A stretch of DNA of 64,000 bases, taken from the NCBI GenBank assembly GCA_033060915.1, contig CM065389.1, forward strand, positions 11,726,501-11,790,500, read 5' to 3'. Position 1 is the first letter of the stretch. Each line of letters begins with the position of its first letter. This document shows positions 48,601 through 58,787 of the stretch, in pieces. Source of the DNA: Euryodendron excelsum (lineage: Eukaryota > Streptophyta > Magnoliopsida > Ericales > Pentaphylacaceae). The notes below the pieces were generated by a model that was not told the origin of the DNA, searched no databases, and saw only the letters and a list, made by a program, of their open reading frames with translations. The translations under genes and the position numbers were made by a program.

Positions 48601-50816
48601 GATTATTAGCTTTCCTATCTATATATCTCCCAGAGTTGAGTGTTATTATTGGAGGGATGTGAGTTCCTAAATCTGATGGCCAACTAATCTGTTTGGGCAG
48701 GTGGAAAGATCAGGCATTTAACTAATAGAAACCCTTGAGGGACTTGTAGCCTTGAACAAGCTGCAAATGTAAAACTTTTTGACGAAATTGCATTTCATAA
48801 AACTGACTGTTGGATTAGATACTCTTCTATGTTCATCAAGCGTGCCAAACTTTAAGTTGGGAGTTCTCTTATCTGTATAGTGGTCTTAGTAAGAGTTATG
48901 TTATATATAGTATGTGAGTTGATGGATGAGATAGTCACTGATTTTCGATTGATTTGAAAATTAGCATGCATGATGGGCATGGGAAGAATATCTAATCTAA
49001 CTAACAGCCAGTTTTGTGAGATGTGAAGCTGTCAAAAAGTTATGAACAGTCTTAATTTTACACTTCTATGTTCATCCTAGCACATAAGAAGATTTTACTA
49101 TGATTGGCCAACATCACATGTAAAACATGACAAAACAAAATTAAGCAAGCCCCCAACTATTTTATGATAAATATTCCAGGCTTCATTTTGTGTCTATTGA
49201 TTGATTGATTGATTTTGTTTCCCTTATTGTTTTGAATGCTTATTTGCATACAGGCTTTTACACATCTTCTTCTTTTAGGTGTGATCGTATTCTTTCATTT
49301 GGGAAGGGATTAAGGCCATTAAGCTACAGGAGAACAGAGCTTACGCTTTCTGATCATCGACCTGTCAGTGCTTTGTATATGGTAGAGGTTGAGGTGTTTT
49401 CTCCTAGGAAGCTACAACGGGCACTCGCATTCACTGATGCGGAGATCGAAAACCAGGAAGTTGTAGCAGATAAGGGACTTGATGTTGGAATAAGCCGCTT
49501 GGGATTGGGAGAGGTGAGTACCCTGTCATGTCTATATCAATTGCACAAACAACAGGTTTTTTCTAGATAAGCCATGATTTGTTTACGCAAATCAAATTCA
49601 CAACATTAATTGAGAAATAATGTTATTTACAGCCAGTTATTTGGTGGGTTCTGTCAGTGATAAGTATAAAGCGAAGAAGAATTTGCATGTGAGAGAATAA
49701 ACAACAGTCTACCAATTATCTTCACTTCAGCTCTTTAAATTCAGTCTCAATTCACCCTTAGCCTGCTTTGACACATCTCTAGAAAACTTACGAGTTCTGA
49801 GAACAAGTAACAAATTTTCAACTAAATAGGACTCGAATATTATTTCTGAACTTCAATGGCTTCGTTTGCAATGCAAGGCAGCATAAAAACATTTAAAAAT
49901 TAGGTGGTCTGTAAGAATCCACAAAGTAGTTACAACTTCTGAGGACAGTCTTTAAGTTCTAAATGGATCTTGACTAAATGCTCACTAGAATAAGAACAGA
50001 TAAATCATATTACCGAAGGATTGACGGTGTAGAGATCAACCACTATAAGTTTTAAGATTCCCAATAGGTGTCCATATCAATCAAAATCATTACGGCTTCC
50101 TAATTGATGTTGTATGTGCAAGAAGGCAGAAGAGATCGTGGAGCATTTACTTTTTCACCGTGAGGTAGTTAGGTAATTGTGCTGTGTGCTTTTTCTGTTT
50201 TTGGTGTACACTGGGTGTTGCCAATATCAGTTCTTCAACTATACCAGTGTTGGCTAGGTGGTATCAATTGAAAAGGGTGAAAAGAGCACGGAAGGTAGCA
50301 CCAATGTGCTTAATGTGGTGCATGTTGCAGGAGAGCAATGGACACACTTTTGAGGATTTAGAGTAGAATATTCAACAGCTTGGGTTTGAAAATAAGATTT
50401 TCTTCATCCTAGAATGAAAGTTGTTGACTTTTCTACCCCTCGAGAACCCAATGAAAATTTTCGAGGGTGAATAAGTATATTATTGTTGGCCTAAAGTCTA
50501 TAGTGACATAGCCTAAAATCAAAATAAAAGATGTGGCTAAGGCTGGTCCTGTTTTTCTTTGTGCCATTCTCACCATTTATAGGCTGTCAATATCAGATTG
50601 AGTGCTCCTTCAGTGGGAATTGCAACACTTATGCCATGACAGCTTGATATTCATTGTTTGGCATATTTCGTAGCAGCCTCAATACACTCCTGATTGCATC
50701 CAATTAATTAACTGTTTGTGCTTGGAATATGCATATCATTAGGCTTCCTTTCTGCTATATTCGAATATATCCCTCTGAACGTGACTTGTCTGCCGCTACA
50801 GGATGCACCTGATTGA
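33168..50816 (+). CDS. IP5P: Type I inositol polyphosphate 5-phosphatase, copy 2 (IP5P1/IP5P2-like)
   Basis: Predicted exons: 33168-33203, 33383-33494, 33673-33747, 34699-34771, 34906-35010, 35347-36121, 39434-39618, 42996-43104, 47117-47259, 49279-49513, 50802-50816; every junction is GT-AG and in phase, giving 620 aa. The same hallmarks as copy 1 are intact: GTWNVGG, GFQEIIPLNA, YIGNKGSIS, WLGDLNYRI (about 458-466), RTPAWCDRIL (about 534-543), SDHRPV. The C-terminus runs on to DVGISRLGLGEDAPD. Exon 6 lacks 28 codons that copy 1 has between LERP and KRV, an in-frame 84-bp loss in the variable plant insert, not the catalytic core, and has one extra codon elsewhere. The alternative start (33,317 ATG) is closed by TGA where copy 1 has TGG (33,344-33,346), so only the spliced N-terminus MKRSSKQRNPPE-LFWPK works here. 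Role as for copy 1. Confidence 0.9.
36975..37203. repeat. 76-bp triplication in intron 6, copy 2
   Basis: A unit of about 76 bp (AAATTTAGGATTACCCCTAG, then CTAAGGTAAATTGAATTA, TATAATATA-AGTACTCAAGCC and AAACCCCTGGCCT) is present three times. Copy 1 has a single unit (about 17,446-17,522). The expansion is therefore specific to copy 2. Confidence 0.92.
37203..37701. mobile_element. MITE-like element in intron 6 of copy 2
   Basis: Counterpart of the 17,518-17,998 element, with clearer ends: CTAAGAAGTACGGA and, inverted, CTAGGAAGCACAGA. Interior rich in GGACACGG and CCGTGTCC-type words. Confidence 0.5.
40698..41451. mobile_element. PIF/Harbinger-type (Tourist-like) MITE, 754 bp, intron 7 of copy 2
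   Basis: The left end TGCTATATTTGGTACAAG and the inverse of the right end, TGCTATGTTTGGTACAAG, differ at one base. A 3-bp TTA duplication flanks it (40,695-40,697; 41,452-41,454). Copy 1 has the empty site (GATTTTAGTGCTGAG, about 21,090). The subterminal regions are runs of GGAATGAGAATGG-type words on both arms. A CCACCA/CCGCCG-rich core lies at 41,037-41,225. No ORF, so non-autonomous. Confidence 0.85.
43621..45527. mobile_element. Copia-like LTR fragment in intron 8 of copy 2
   Basis: TGTTGACTTAAGGTTGATCC followed by GTTGATTTTGATGATAACAA is, from memory, the start of SIRE/Maximus-type Copia LTRs. Copy 1 lacks the sequence; its flank continues GCACACTAATACACTAAT at 24,731. No matching 5-bp duplication is found and the right flank enters the middle of the intron-8 tandem repeat. 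So the right end is truncated or the insertion was accompanied by a deletion. Short open frames within are not genes. Confidence 0.7.
44806..44990. repeat. ~71-bp tandem repeats with TGTCGACA palindromes inside the LTR fragment
   Basis: GTGTCGACACATGAAAGTCA begins units at about 44,809, 44,880 and 44,951; each unit also has a second TGTCGACACATG or TGTTGACA. The unit is an inverted pair around a short spacer. Found only in the Copia-like LTR. Confidence 0.8.
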
Positions 50817-52584
50817 GAGGGTTAGAAGGGGTTAATTTCTGACACAACTGGAAGAGGCTCTGATTGAGGGATCATATGGTTTGTGGAACCTTCTCTATTG
50901 CTATTATACTGAGCATTTATCCTTTTGATTTTGAATGTTCAGTGATCTAGGTTGTATATCGCAGTGTGTAAATGTCTGTATACGAATTTTTTTTGCCCAT
51001 AGCTTCTATGAATAATTAGTTTTCAAGATGTTTTGTTCCAGTCAGAGTATATTGACGTATCTTACGCGACAGTAATCATATGTTATGTAACAATAATCAT
51101 TAATCTTCTTTTTTTTTGTTTGCCGGAACTCTCACTAATTGCATGGAAATCTACATGTTGCGAGTCAAAAATAATTCACAGTTTCTGCTTTCTTTTGGAT
51201 ACCAAATTCTTTTGATTCCTAGCTGTCTCTATTTGATTCTGCTCTGCTGAAGAATACAATCTACTCAGCAGTTCTGTAACTAGAAATCATAAGAAGATAT
51301 CAATTGTTGACAGAGTTATGCCCTTATTAACTGTGTGTGTCTGCAAGTAAGTTATTTTTCTAGCTTTTTGATGCAGCTCTTAACAGCAGAGCATAGTTTA
51401 AGGCTGCACTCAGACAAAAGCCAAGTTTGATGCCGTTATTAGTAAATTATCTCTTATTGATTGACAACAAAAGAAAATATTCTGTTTTTAGAAAATGCAT
51501 ATTTTTTGGGGTAGCATTTCTTAATTTTCTCCTCATTTTATGCTCTTAGCTCATCTAGATTATGATTTTTTATTTCAAATCAAAGGTCTTTTGCGAAAGA
51601 ACCAGAGTAAGCCGAGTAGTTCAACCAAGAATGAAAGGCTGAAAAACGAGAAACTGGGCCCTTTACAGAGAGTCTGATAAATCAGGAACAAAATGCTAGT
51701 TGCAAGGAAAGGAAGGATAGAGCACCACTTCGACTCGTCAAGGATTCCTAGGCAAAGTTGTAGGTTGGTGATTGGAAGAATTTGGTGCCCACTCTGTGAA
51801 CAACTCAGAGCGTTTGAACAAATATAACTCTAAAAAATTAATAATTTGAGAGTTATTTGAAAAAGGTCGAGGATAAATTAAAAAAATAGAAGTGAATTTT
51901 GAGAAAAATCACATTTTCAAATTTGTTAATTCTTACTTTTATTTTTGTTTTTCATAAGTTCAAGAAAATGAAAAGGTTGAAAAACCATTGTTTTTATTCC
52001 GGTTTTCATTTTGTAAGAAAAACTATTTTAGTAAATTTAAAAACTGTTTTCTAAAAATGAATTATTGTAAAATGTTTTTTAAAAGCACCAATTGTAAAAC
52101 GATGATTTCGGCTCAATTTTGTATTTCATATTTTGAAAAATGTAAAACAATTTTCAAATACAAACAAAAACCCGTAAAATTATAAGCATTTTATTGTTAA
52201 CGAGGAGTGGTAGAATCATTTTTTATGGGGAACAAGTCCTACTTGGAGTCTAGTAATGCTATCCTAAACAGTTAACACCATCATCAACAGACTAACTTTC
52301 CATACTTTTCAAACACTACGCTGGAATAAATATTGGATATAACGGTGACACTACATCATCATGTTAACGTGATACAACAGATTAATAAATTAGAGTCACA
52401 TAATCATATAAATCCTAATGTGATACATCAGGCAGTGGCAGTAGATGCAACCCACAGCAACATTGCACATTAAAATCAGTATCTCATTTAGAGTACTCAC
52501 AGTGTTTCTTCTCAAGGTAACACTCAACCCTCATGTTTCTGCCTCTTTCTTTGTCTTCTTCATCATTATTTTCCTTCTGTTTTG
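50817..52584 (+). other. 3' UTR and 3' flank of phosphatase copy 2
   Basis: Collinear with copy 1 (29.1-32.36 kb), including the AT-rich repeat at 51,830-52,200. It ends at TTCTGTTTTGCAG, where the MULE has inserted. No independent gene recognised. Confidence 0.6.
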
Positions 52585-52593
52585 CAGACAAGG

Positions 52594-52860
52594 GGTGTGT
52601 TTCCCTGACTCAGGTTTTTTATAAACATAATTCCACAATTGGGGTGTGTTTTAACTTTATGCTTGAAGCCAAGTTAATCGCCAATTGCATTGGCGTTTTC
52701 AATGAAAACGCTAATCCAATTAGCGTTTTGTGGTATTCCACGCGTATAAATACTTGCATTAAAACCGCCAATTGAATTGGCGATTTTAATGAAATCGCCA
52801 ATTGAATTAGCGATTCATTAAAATCGCCAATTCAATTGGTGGTTTTAATGCTCTCATACC
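52594..52860. repeat. Left terminal inverted repeat with five palindromes
   Basis: After 84 bp from the end come 19-bp palindromes at 52,678-52,696, 52,708-52,726, 52,765-52,783, 52,795-52,813 and 52,824-52,842. They follow the pattern YCGCYAATT-AATTRGCGR, for example CCGCCAATTGAATTGGCGA. A TATAAATA box (about 52,745) sits in the wider gap between the second and third. Confidence 0.93.
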
Positions 52861-52904
52861 AGCAATCATATCAGCAATTTCCCAGGCAATTCAAAACCCA
52901 TAAC

Positions 52905-54513
52905 TTTCAAACCGGGAACCCGATTGACGTGCCGTCAACTCCCACACGTCACTCGTGTCACACCGGTGCCTCTCGTCAAGTTTCGCGCTCCCCGGAGCCT
53001 TTCTCGCCATTTCGGTACCCCAATGGCCGAATTGGCATAACTCCAAAAACATCAATTCCGGAATTCCAAAACTTTGCATAACTTCCAAACCGGGAACCCG
53101 ATTGACGTGCCGTCAACTCCCACACGTCACTCGTGTCACACCGGTGCCTCTCGTCAAGTTTTGCGCTCCCCGAAGCCTTTCTCGCCATTTCGGTACCCCA
53201 ATGGCCGAATTGGCATAACTCTGAAAACATCAGTTCCGGAATTCCGAAACTTTGCATAACTTCCAAACCGGGAACCCGATTGACGTGCCGTCAACTCCCA
53301 CACATCACTTGTGTCACACCGGTGCCTCTCGCTAAGTTTCGCGCTCCCCGGAGCCTTTCTCGCCATTTCGGTACCCCAATGGCCGAATTGGCATAACTCC
53401 GAAAACATCAATTCCGGAATTCCGAAACTTTGCATAACTTCCAAACCGGGAACCCGATTGACGTGCCGTCAACTCCCACACGTCACTCGTGTCACACCGG
53501 TGCCTCTCGTTAAGTTGCGCGCTCCCCGGAGCCTTTCTCACCATTTCGGTACCCCAATGGCCGAATTGGCATAACTCCGAAAACATCAGTTCCGGAATTC
53601 CGAAACTTTGCATAACTTCCAAACCGGGAACCCGATTGACGTGCCGTCAACTCCCACACGTCACTCGTGTCACACCGGTGCCTCTCGTCAAGTTTCGCGC
53701 TCCCCGGAGCCTTTCTCGCCATTTCGGTACCCCAATGGCCGAATTGGCATAACTCTGAAAACATCAGTTCCGGAATTCCGAAACTTTGCATAACTTCCAA
53801 ACCGGGAACCCGATTGACGTGCCGTCAACTCCCACACATCACTCATGTCACACCGGTGCCTCTCGCCAAGTTTCGCGCTCCCCGGAGCCTTTCTCGCCAT
53901 TTCGGTACCCCAATGGCCGAATTGGCATAACTCCGAAAACATCAATTCCAGAATTCCGAAACTTTGCATAACTTCCAAACCGGGAACCCGATTGACGTGC
54001 CGTCAACTCCCACACATCACTTGTGTCACACCGGTGCCTCTCGCCAAGTTTCGCGCTCCCCGGAGCCTTTCTCGCCATTTCGGTACCCCAATGGCCGAAT
54101 TGGCATAACTCCGAAAACATCAATTCCGGAATTCTGAAACTTTGCATAACTTCCAAAACCGGGAACCCGATTGACGTGCCGTCAACTCCCACACGTCACT
54201 CGTGTCACACCGGTGCCTCTCGCCAAGTTTCGCGCTCCCCGGAGCCTTTCTCGCCATTTCGGTACCCCAATGGCCGAATTGGCATAACTCCGAAAACATC
54301 AATTCTGGAATTCCGAAACTTTGCATAACTTCCAAACCGGGAACCCGATTGACGTGCCGTCAACTCCCACACGTCACTCGTGTCACATCGGTGCCTCTCA
54401 CCAAGTTTCGCGCTCCCCGGAGCCTTTCTCGCCATTTCGGTACCCCAATGGCCGAGTTGGCATAACTCCGAAAACATAAGTTCCGGAATTCCGAAACTTT
54501 GCATAACATTTCA
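52905..54513. repeat. 178-bp satellite array, nine units
   Basis: ACCGGGAACCCGATTGACGT starts units at 52,911, 53,089, 53,267, 53,445, 53,623, 53,801, 53,979, 54,158 and 54,336. All steps are 178 bp except one of 179 due to an extra A. Units are nearly identical, clearly richer in GC than their surroundings, and include GGTACCCCAATGGCC and the palindrome CGGAATTCCG. Open frames of 61-114 codons occur in several frames of both strands only because the unit happens to lack stops; 178 is not a multiple of three, so no repeat protein is encoded. Confidence 0.97.
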
Positions 54514-54598
54514 AAACGAACCATGTTCATAAGTTCCGCAATGCCAAATATGATCCAAGCTCATATATATATATTATATGAAAACATAATAATTGATT

Positions 54599-55278
54599 TT
54601 ACATTATACTGAAATAAAAAGTACACCAAGCTTTATGGACCATGTTCATAACATAACAACATAGCGGTTTGCCAGCAACGCTAAGACTACTTGGTAGATA
54701 GTTTTGAAAGTCATCGTCACCTTCTTCTTCTGAGAAGTCAGAAAGTTCTGGGTCAGAAACTAGCAATGGATCTTCAACGATTTCTAATATTCGTTGTGTT
54801 GGATCACCACAATGTTCCTTCGCTTGCTGTGTAAAATGATATCTATCCAACCTTCGTTGCATTTGATCAATCTCGCATTCAAGTGCTTTTATGACCTTGC
54901 TGTTACCTGATCGTCTATTGAACAACTTAGCTGAACGGGCCTTTGGGACACGAAGGCCATGCCATCGGCAATACATCTCTTGTTCACACCGTTTATCGAA
55001 CAAGTCTTCCCACGGCGACCTTATGCATTGGGAGTCAGTCACCCCGCGGGGTGGACCTAATGACGATCACCAATGAAGATGTGGCTGACCGGACCCATCG
55101 TATCGTGCATTAGGATTGGTTTATTAAGAAAACAACGCTTTCGGCCATACCATTTGTTACCGACTGGATCCATGTATGTATGTACCATATGGATGGGTGA
55201 GGATTGGTTTTCATCTCTGTCGCCGCTTCGAGCCGAATGACTACTCGATGCCCCAAATAATCCTTTTCGCTTCGGCAT
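54599..55278 (-). CDS. Small MULE gene of unknown function (about 191 aa, two exons inferred)
   Basis: I do not recognise the family. An ATG at 55,276-55,278 starts MPKRKGLFGASSS, a basic Ser-rich N-terminus. Splicing 55,161/55,056 (GTCG/GTAACA to CATTAG/GTCC, a 104-nt intron) would join it in phase to a long open frame ending at 54,599, giving 191 aa. The second part has a Cys/Trp patch (DKRCEQEMYCRWHG), a Lys/Arg region, a probable amphipathic helix (ECEIDQMQRRLDRY) and an acidic stretch (DPELSDFSEEEGDDD). Without splicing the two frames are each closed. It lies between the satellite and the 82-bp repeats, downstream of the PMD gene on the same strand. It could be an accessory transposition protein or a captured host fragment; this is inference. 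Confidence 0.4.
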
Positions 55279-55401
55279 GTTAGGAAGTGTGTATGGTTTA
55301 ACACTTGTTTTTGTAATGGCATGACGTATATATAAGTAATACAATACAATGCATGAGTAAATGGTTCACGTGAATTCATTGGGATGCGAAACAAGACTTT
55401 T

Positions 55402-55621
55402 GTGCAGCCTTCACGTGAAGAGTTCAGGACATGCCTTCACGTGAAGCTAATGCACATTTTATATTGAAATGACACATCACTTCGTGCAGCCTTCGCGTGA
55501 AGAGTTCAGGACATGCCTTCACGTGAAGCTAATGCACACTTTATATTGAAATGATGCATCACTTCGTGCAGCTTTCAAGTGAAGAGTTCAGGACATGCCT
55601 TCACGTGAAGCTAATGCACGC
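55402..55621. repeat. 82-bp tandem repeat, about 2.7 units, with CACGTG palindromes
   Basis: GTGCAGC starts units at 55,402, 55,484 and 55,566. Each unit carries two copies of the 12-bp palindrome CTTCACGTGAAG or variants (TTCGCGTGAAG, TTCAAGTGAAG) separated by AGTTCAGGACATGC. CACGTG is the plant G-box core. The array lies upstream of the small minus-strand gene at 55,278 and downstream of the PMD gene, so it could be promoter elements of the former or terminator sequence of the latter. Confidence 0.88.
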
Positions 55622-55776
55622 TTATAAAAAATTTGATACAAAAATGTATGAACTACAAAAATTTGATACATCCATAAACACGGGATACCAGAAATAACCA
55701 TACTATTCGATTACATCAACAAATGTTCAACAACTTCCTGAAAATGTACCTAATACAAAACCCATACCATCAAGTA

Positions 55777-58457
55777 CTATACATGACCACCTGTACCACA
55801 TGGGGGTGGCCTCCTCTCTCGTCTCGACTTACGGGTAAAGACCCGTGTGATACTACGTAGTCTCAACTGAGATGGCTCTGCCTGGGTGATCTGTGAAACG
55901 CCCTCAGGAGGTATATGCTGATGTGGGTCAATGGTAGGGCCTACGTCGACTGTATCAATAGGAGGCCTACTGCTAACCTGAGTGAGCTGAGATGACCCAT
56001 CTACCTGTGATGGTGGTATGGGATGTGTAGTCTCGGATGGCACAGTAGATGGACCGTGACCCTGGGTGTCCATGAAAGGCATCTCTATACGGTACCCTTC
56101 AGGTAACAATGGATCGAAAAGTGCATGAAATCCCATATCATCTCCGACGGGCAAGGAACCAGATCGCTGGTCATAAAAAACAGGAGAAACGTCGTGGGGG
56201 GGGGGTGCAGTGCGACGAGGTCTCACCTCGCAACTGGTCGCATATGATGATGAGGGTACATATCGAGGGTCACTATGATATGTATATACTGGCATACTCG
56301 GTGTGACATGTGATGTAGGTGTCTGGATCGAGGCTGGCTGGCCAACTGAGTGATGCGCCTGCGAAACTGAGGGTTGGGCAACTGAGGGATGCGCCTGTGA
56401 AACTGAGGGCTGGGCAACCGAGGGCTGGGCCTGCGAAACTGATGGCTGGCCAACTGAGGGATGGGCCTGCGAAAGTGATGGTTGGGCCTGCGATATACGC
56501 TGCTGCTCCCGTAATATGTCTAGTGACTTGGTACACAAGTCACGAGCCCTATACATGTCCTCTAGTGCCGGCTCAGTCCCAAACCCATATATAGCACGAT
56601 CTATAAGATGATGCACGGTCGTGAAATGACGGGTCTGCAAAATGAAGCATAATTTTTAGTCCCTTTACCATATCATATTTGCTTTGAAAAACCATATTAC
56701 GTAAAAAACTACTAACCGCAATCTCTACCGTAGACCCAACCTCCAGGTAGCCTCGATCTGGGCGGTGAGCTGGATTACCCACTAATGGGCGTGTGATACG
56801 GCGATACCACTGCATATATGGATCGTCATATCGCATGTCTCCAGCAGTAGGAACTCCAACAACAATATGATCGCGGCGCTGCTGCCATCGCTGTATGTAC
56901 TGTATATGATAGTCCATCCAATCGGTGTTATGTCTCCCACGCCCATCTAAACCATGTAAGTCCGGAGATGTGTTATGAGCCTGTGGAATGACCTGTCTGA
57001 AACCAAACTGTCGGCATACACGATCAGGTAAATGCCACTCTACGACCTCAAAGCACAATAATGGAGATCGAGTCATCCAGATATCGCTCCCAGCTCGACA
57101 ATAATCTGGAAGTGAATCGATGATAGCATCATATGGCCTCCATGCGAACTACAAACACATAAAAATGTGGTACCCATTACTAATTGAAATATATGAACCA
57201 AAAAACTAAACATAAATATAGCTAAGGAGTATTCATACCTCGTCCGGCCTCAAGCGGTCCAACTGGTCACGATATACACGGACAACATGGGTCGACACTG
57301 TATCTGTATGATATCTCGATCTCCATCTGACAGATATGTGTACATAATATGAAAACTATGTTTAATGACTGAAGATATAAAGGTAAATATAAATAACTAC
57401 TAGGTACATACCTAGCTCCCCACGGGCCACCGGGTAACTGTACCCCATCTATATCCAAGGGCTGCTGGCCATCAGTAGGCTGATCTCTACGACTAGGGCA
57501 CATGCGCGGGAATCTCTCCCAAACCCATATCTGAATAAAGTTCAATGTTAAAACAAATACTAAATGAAATAAAAATAAAACATTACGGCATACTGGATAA
57601 AGTGCAAAGTTATTGAACCTGCAACAAAAGTAGTAGTGCGCCTGCTATCTGCTTCCCATTTGGCTTCGTCGCCCGGCACATCGACCTATAAAGCATAGCT
57701 AAGGTCGCACTGCCCCAGCTATATCTCCCTGCCGCGTCTAAGTCCTCCAGAAATGGAAGGTATGATAGTCTGACAAGAGTCTGGGATAAATCTGACATCA
57801 GCACCCCCCCAATCAGGCGAAGTATGTATGCACGTGCGTGCCGCTGTACAGTAACATCATCAGCTCCAGCTGGAAGGGCCTGGAAAGTGTCACGGAGCCA
57901 TGTAAGCCGAACACGGCCCCTATCTAACTGCTCTGGGGGTGGGGCCACACCTAACAACTGGACACACAAGTCCTGCCACTCCTGCACAGTACTCCGAACC
58001 TCCCGTCGGATGATAGGATGGCCATCGACAGGTAGTCCTAATAATATAGAAACTACCTGCAAAGTAATGGTAGCCTCCCTGATAGTCAGATGGAAGGTAT
58101 GGGTCTCTTGTCGCCAACGCTCTATGAACGCCGTGATCAAATGATGGTCCAACCGGATCATCCATACTCGGTAGACACCATAGAATCCAGCACGTAGTAC
58201 ATACTGCAAAATACGTGGGTGTATCACATCGTATAAATGACTGGCGGCGCGTCTGCATTTAAGAGGATCTGTACCCTACATCATTAATTGGAAGGGCATT
58301 AGTATACACATGAAATCCCACAAAATATATGCATAAATATAAAACATATTATAAATGCGTATACCCCATGGTCCCATATCCAACTCGATCGATGATGGCT
58401 CTGTAACGTCAGCACAGTACGATCGATAGGCCCAGGAAGAGCCGTAGCTGTATCCAT
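55777..58457 (-). CDS. Plant mobile domain (PMD) protein, 747 aa, apparently intact
   Basis: Inferred exons on the minus strand: 58457-58365, 58275-57619, 57530-57412, 57326-57239, 57148-56720, 56634-55777; all GT-AG, phases agree and no internal stop. The N-terminus LPGPIDRTVLTLQ (7-19) and CRRAASH, AGFYGVYRV, ITAFIERWRQETHTFHL, ILLGLPVDG, IWVWERFP, HVVRVYRDQLDRLRPDE and FAWRPYD are typical of the PMD fold. That domain is shared by the silencing factors MAIN/MAIL1 and many transposon-encoded proteins (known from the literature, recalled). After residue 463 comes a low-complexity tail with SQAQPSV/AQPSV/SQAHPSV repeats (about 510-565, DNA 56,335-56,490) and a basic end (TRKSRRERR) that could be a nuclear signal. 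Such proteins are often labelled 'phosphatase 7 long form', but no phosphatase domain is present. It is the only large MULE gene without lesions. Confidence 0.85.
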
Positions 58458-58787
58458 AACACCTGCAATTGACACGTAACATATGGGGTTAAAACAATAA
58501 TAAAATAAATGATGTAAGGGTCTGCAAAGTCATTGGGTTTCTGCATAAAAGCTGTCAATGATAGAATCAATACCTCAGAGACCTACAAATATCACATCTA
58601 TGCATGTGAACGATGTGACAAAACCCTAAAAAAACTATCAATGAAATACAAATAAGCCTTACAATTAATACGATAAGTTCAAATGCAATTAAGTTCAAAT
58701 ATACGCTTAATGACAACCAACCATTATCTTAAATAGAAATACAAATTGTTCTTCACTAGGTAGCTAATTGTTCTTCCAATACATAAA

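Noticed and set aside
52905..54513. Many 61-114-codon open frames on both strands
   Set aside because: They are the same 178-bp satellite read in different frames; the unit is not a multiple of three, there are no splice signals or family matches, and similar frames exist on both strands.
52905..54513. CRISPR-like array
   Set aside because: Units are contiguous and nearly identical over their full 178 bp, with no unique spacers, and the DNA is plant nuclear.
55777..58457. Serine/threonine-protein phosphatase 7 long form
   Set aside because: This is a common automatic label for PMD proteins; no phosphatase metal-binding motifs (GDxHG, GDxxDRG) are present.
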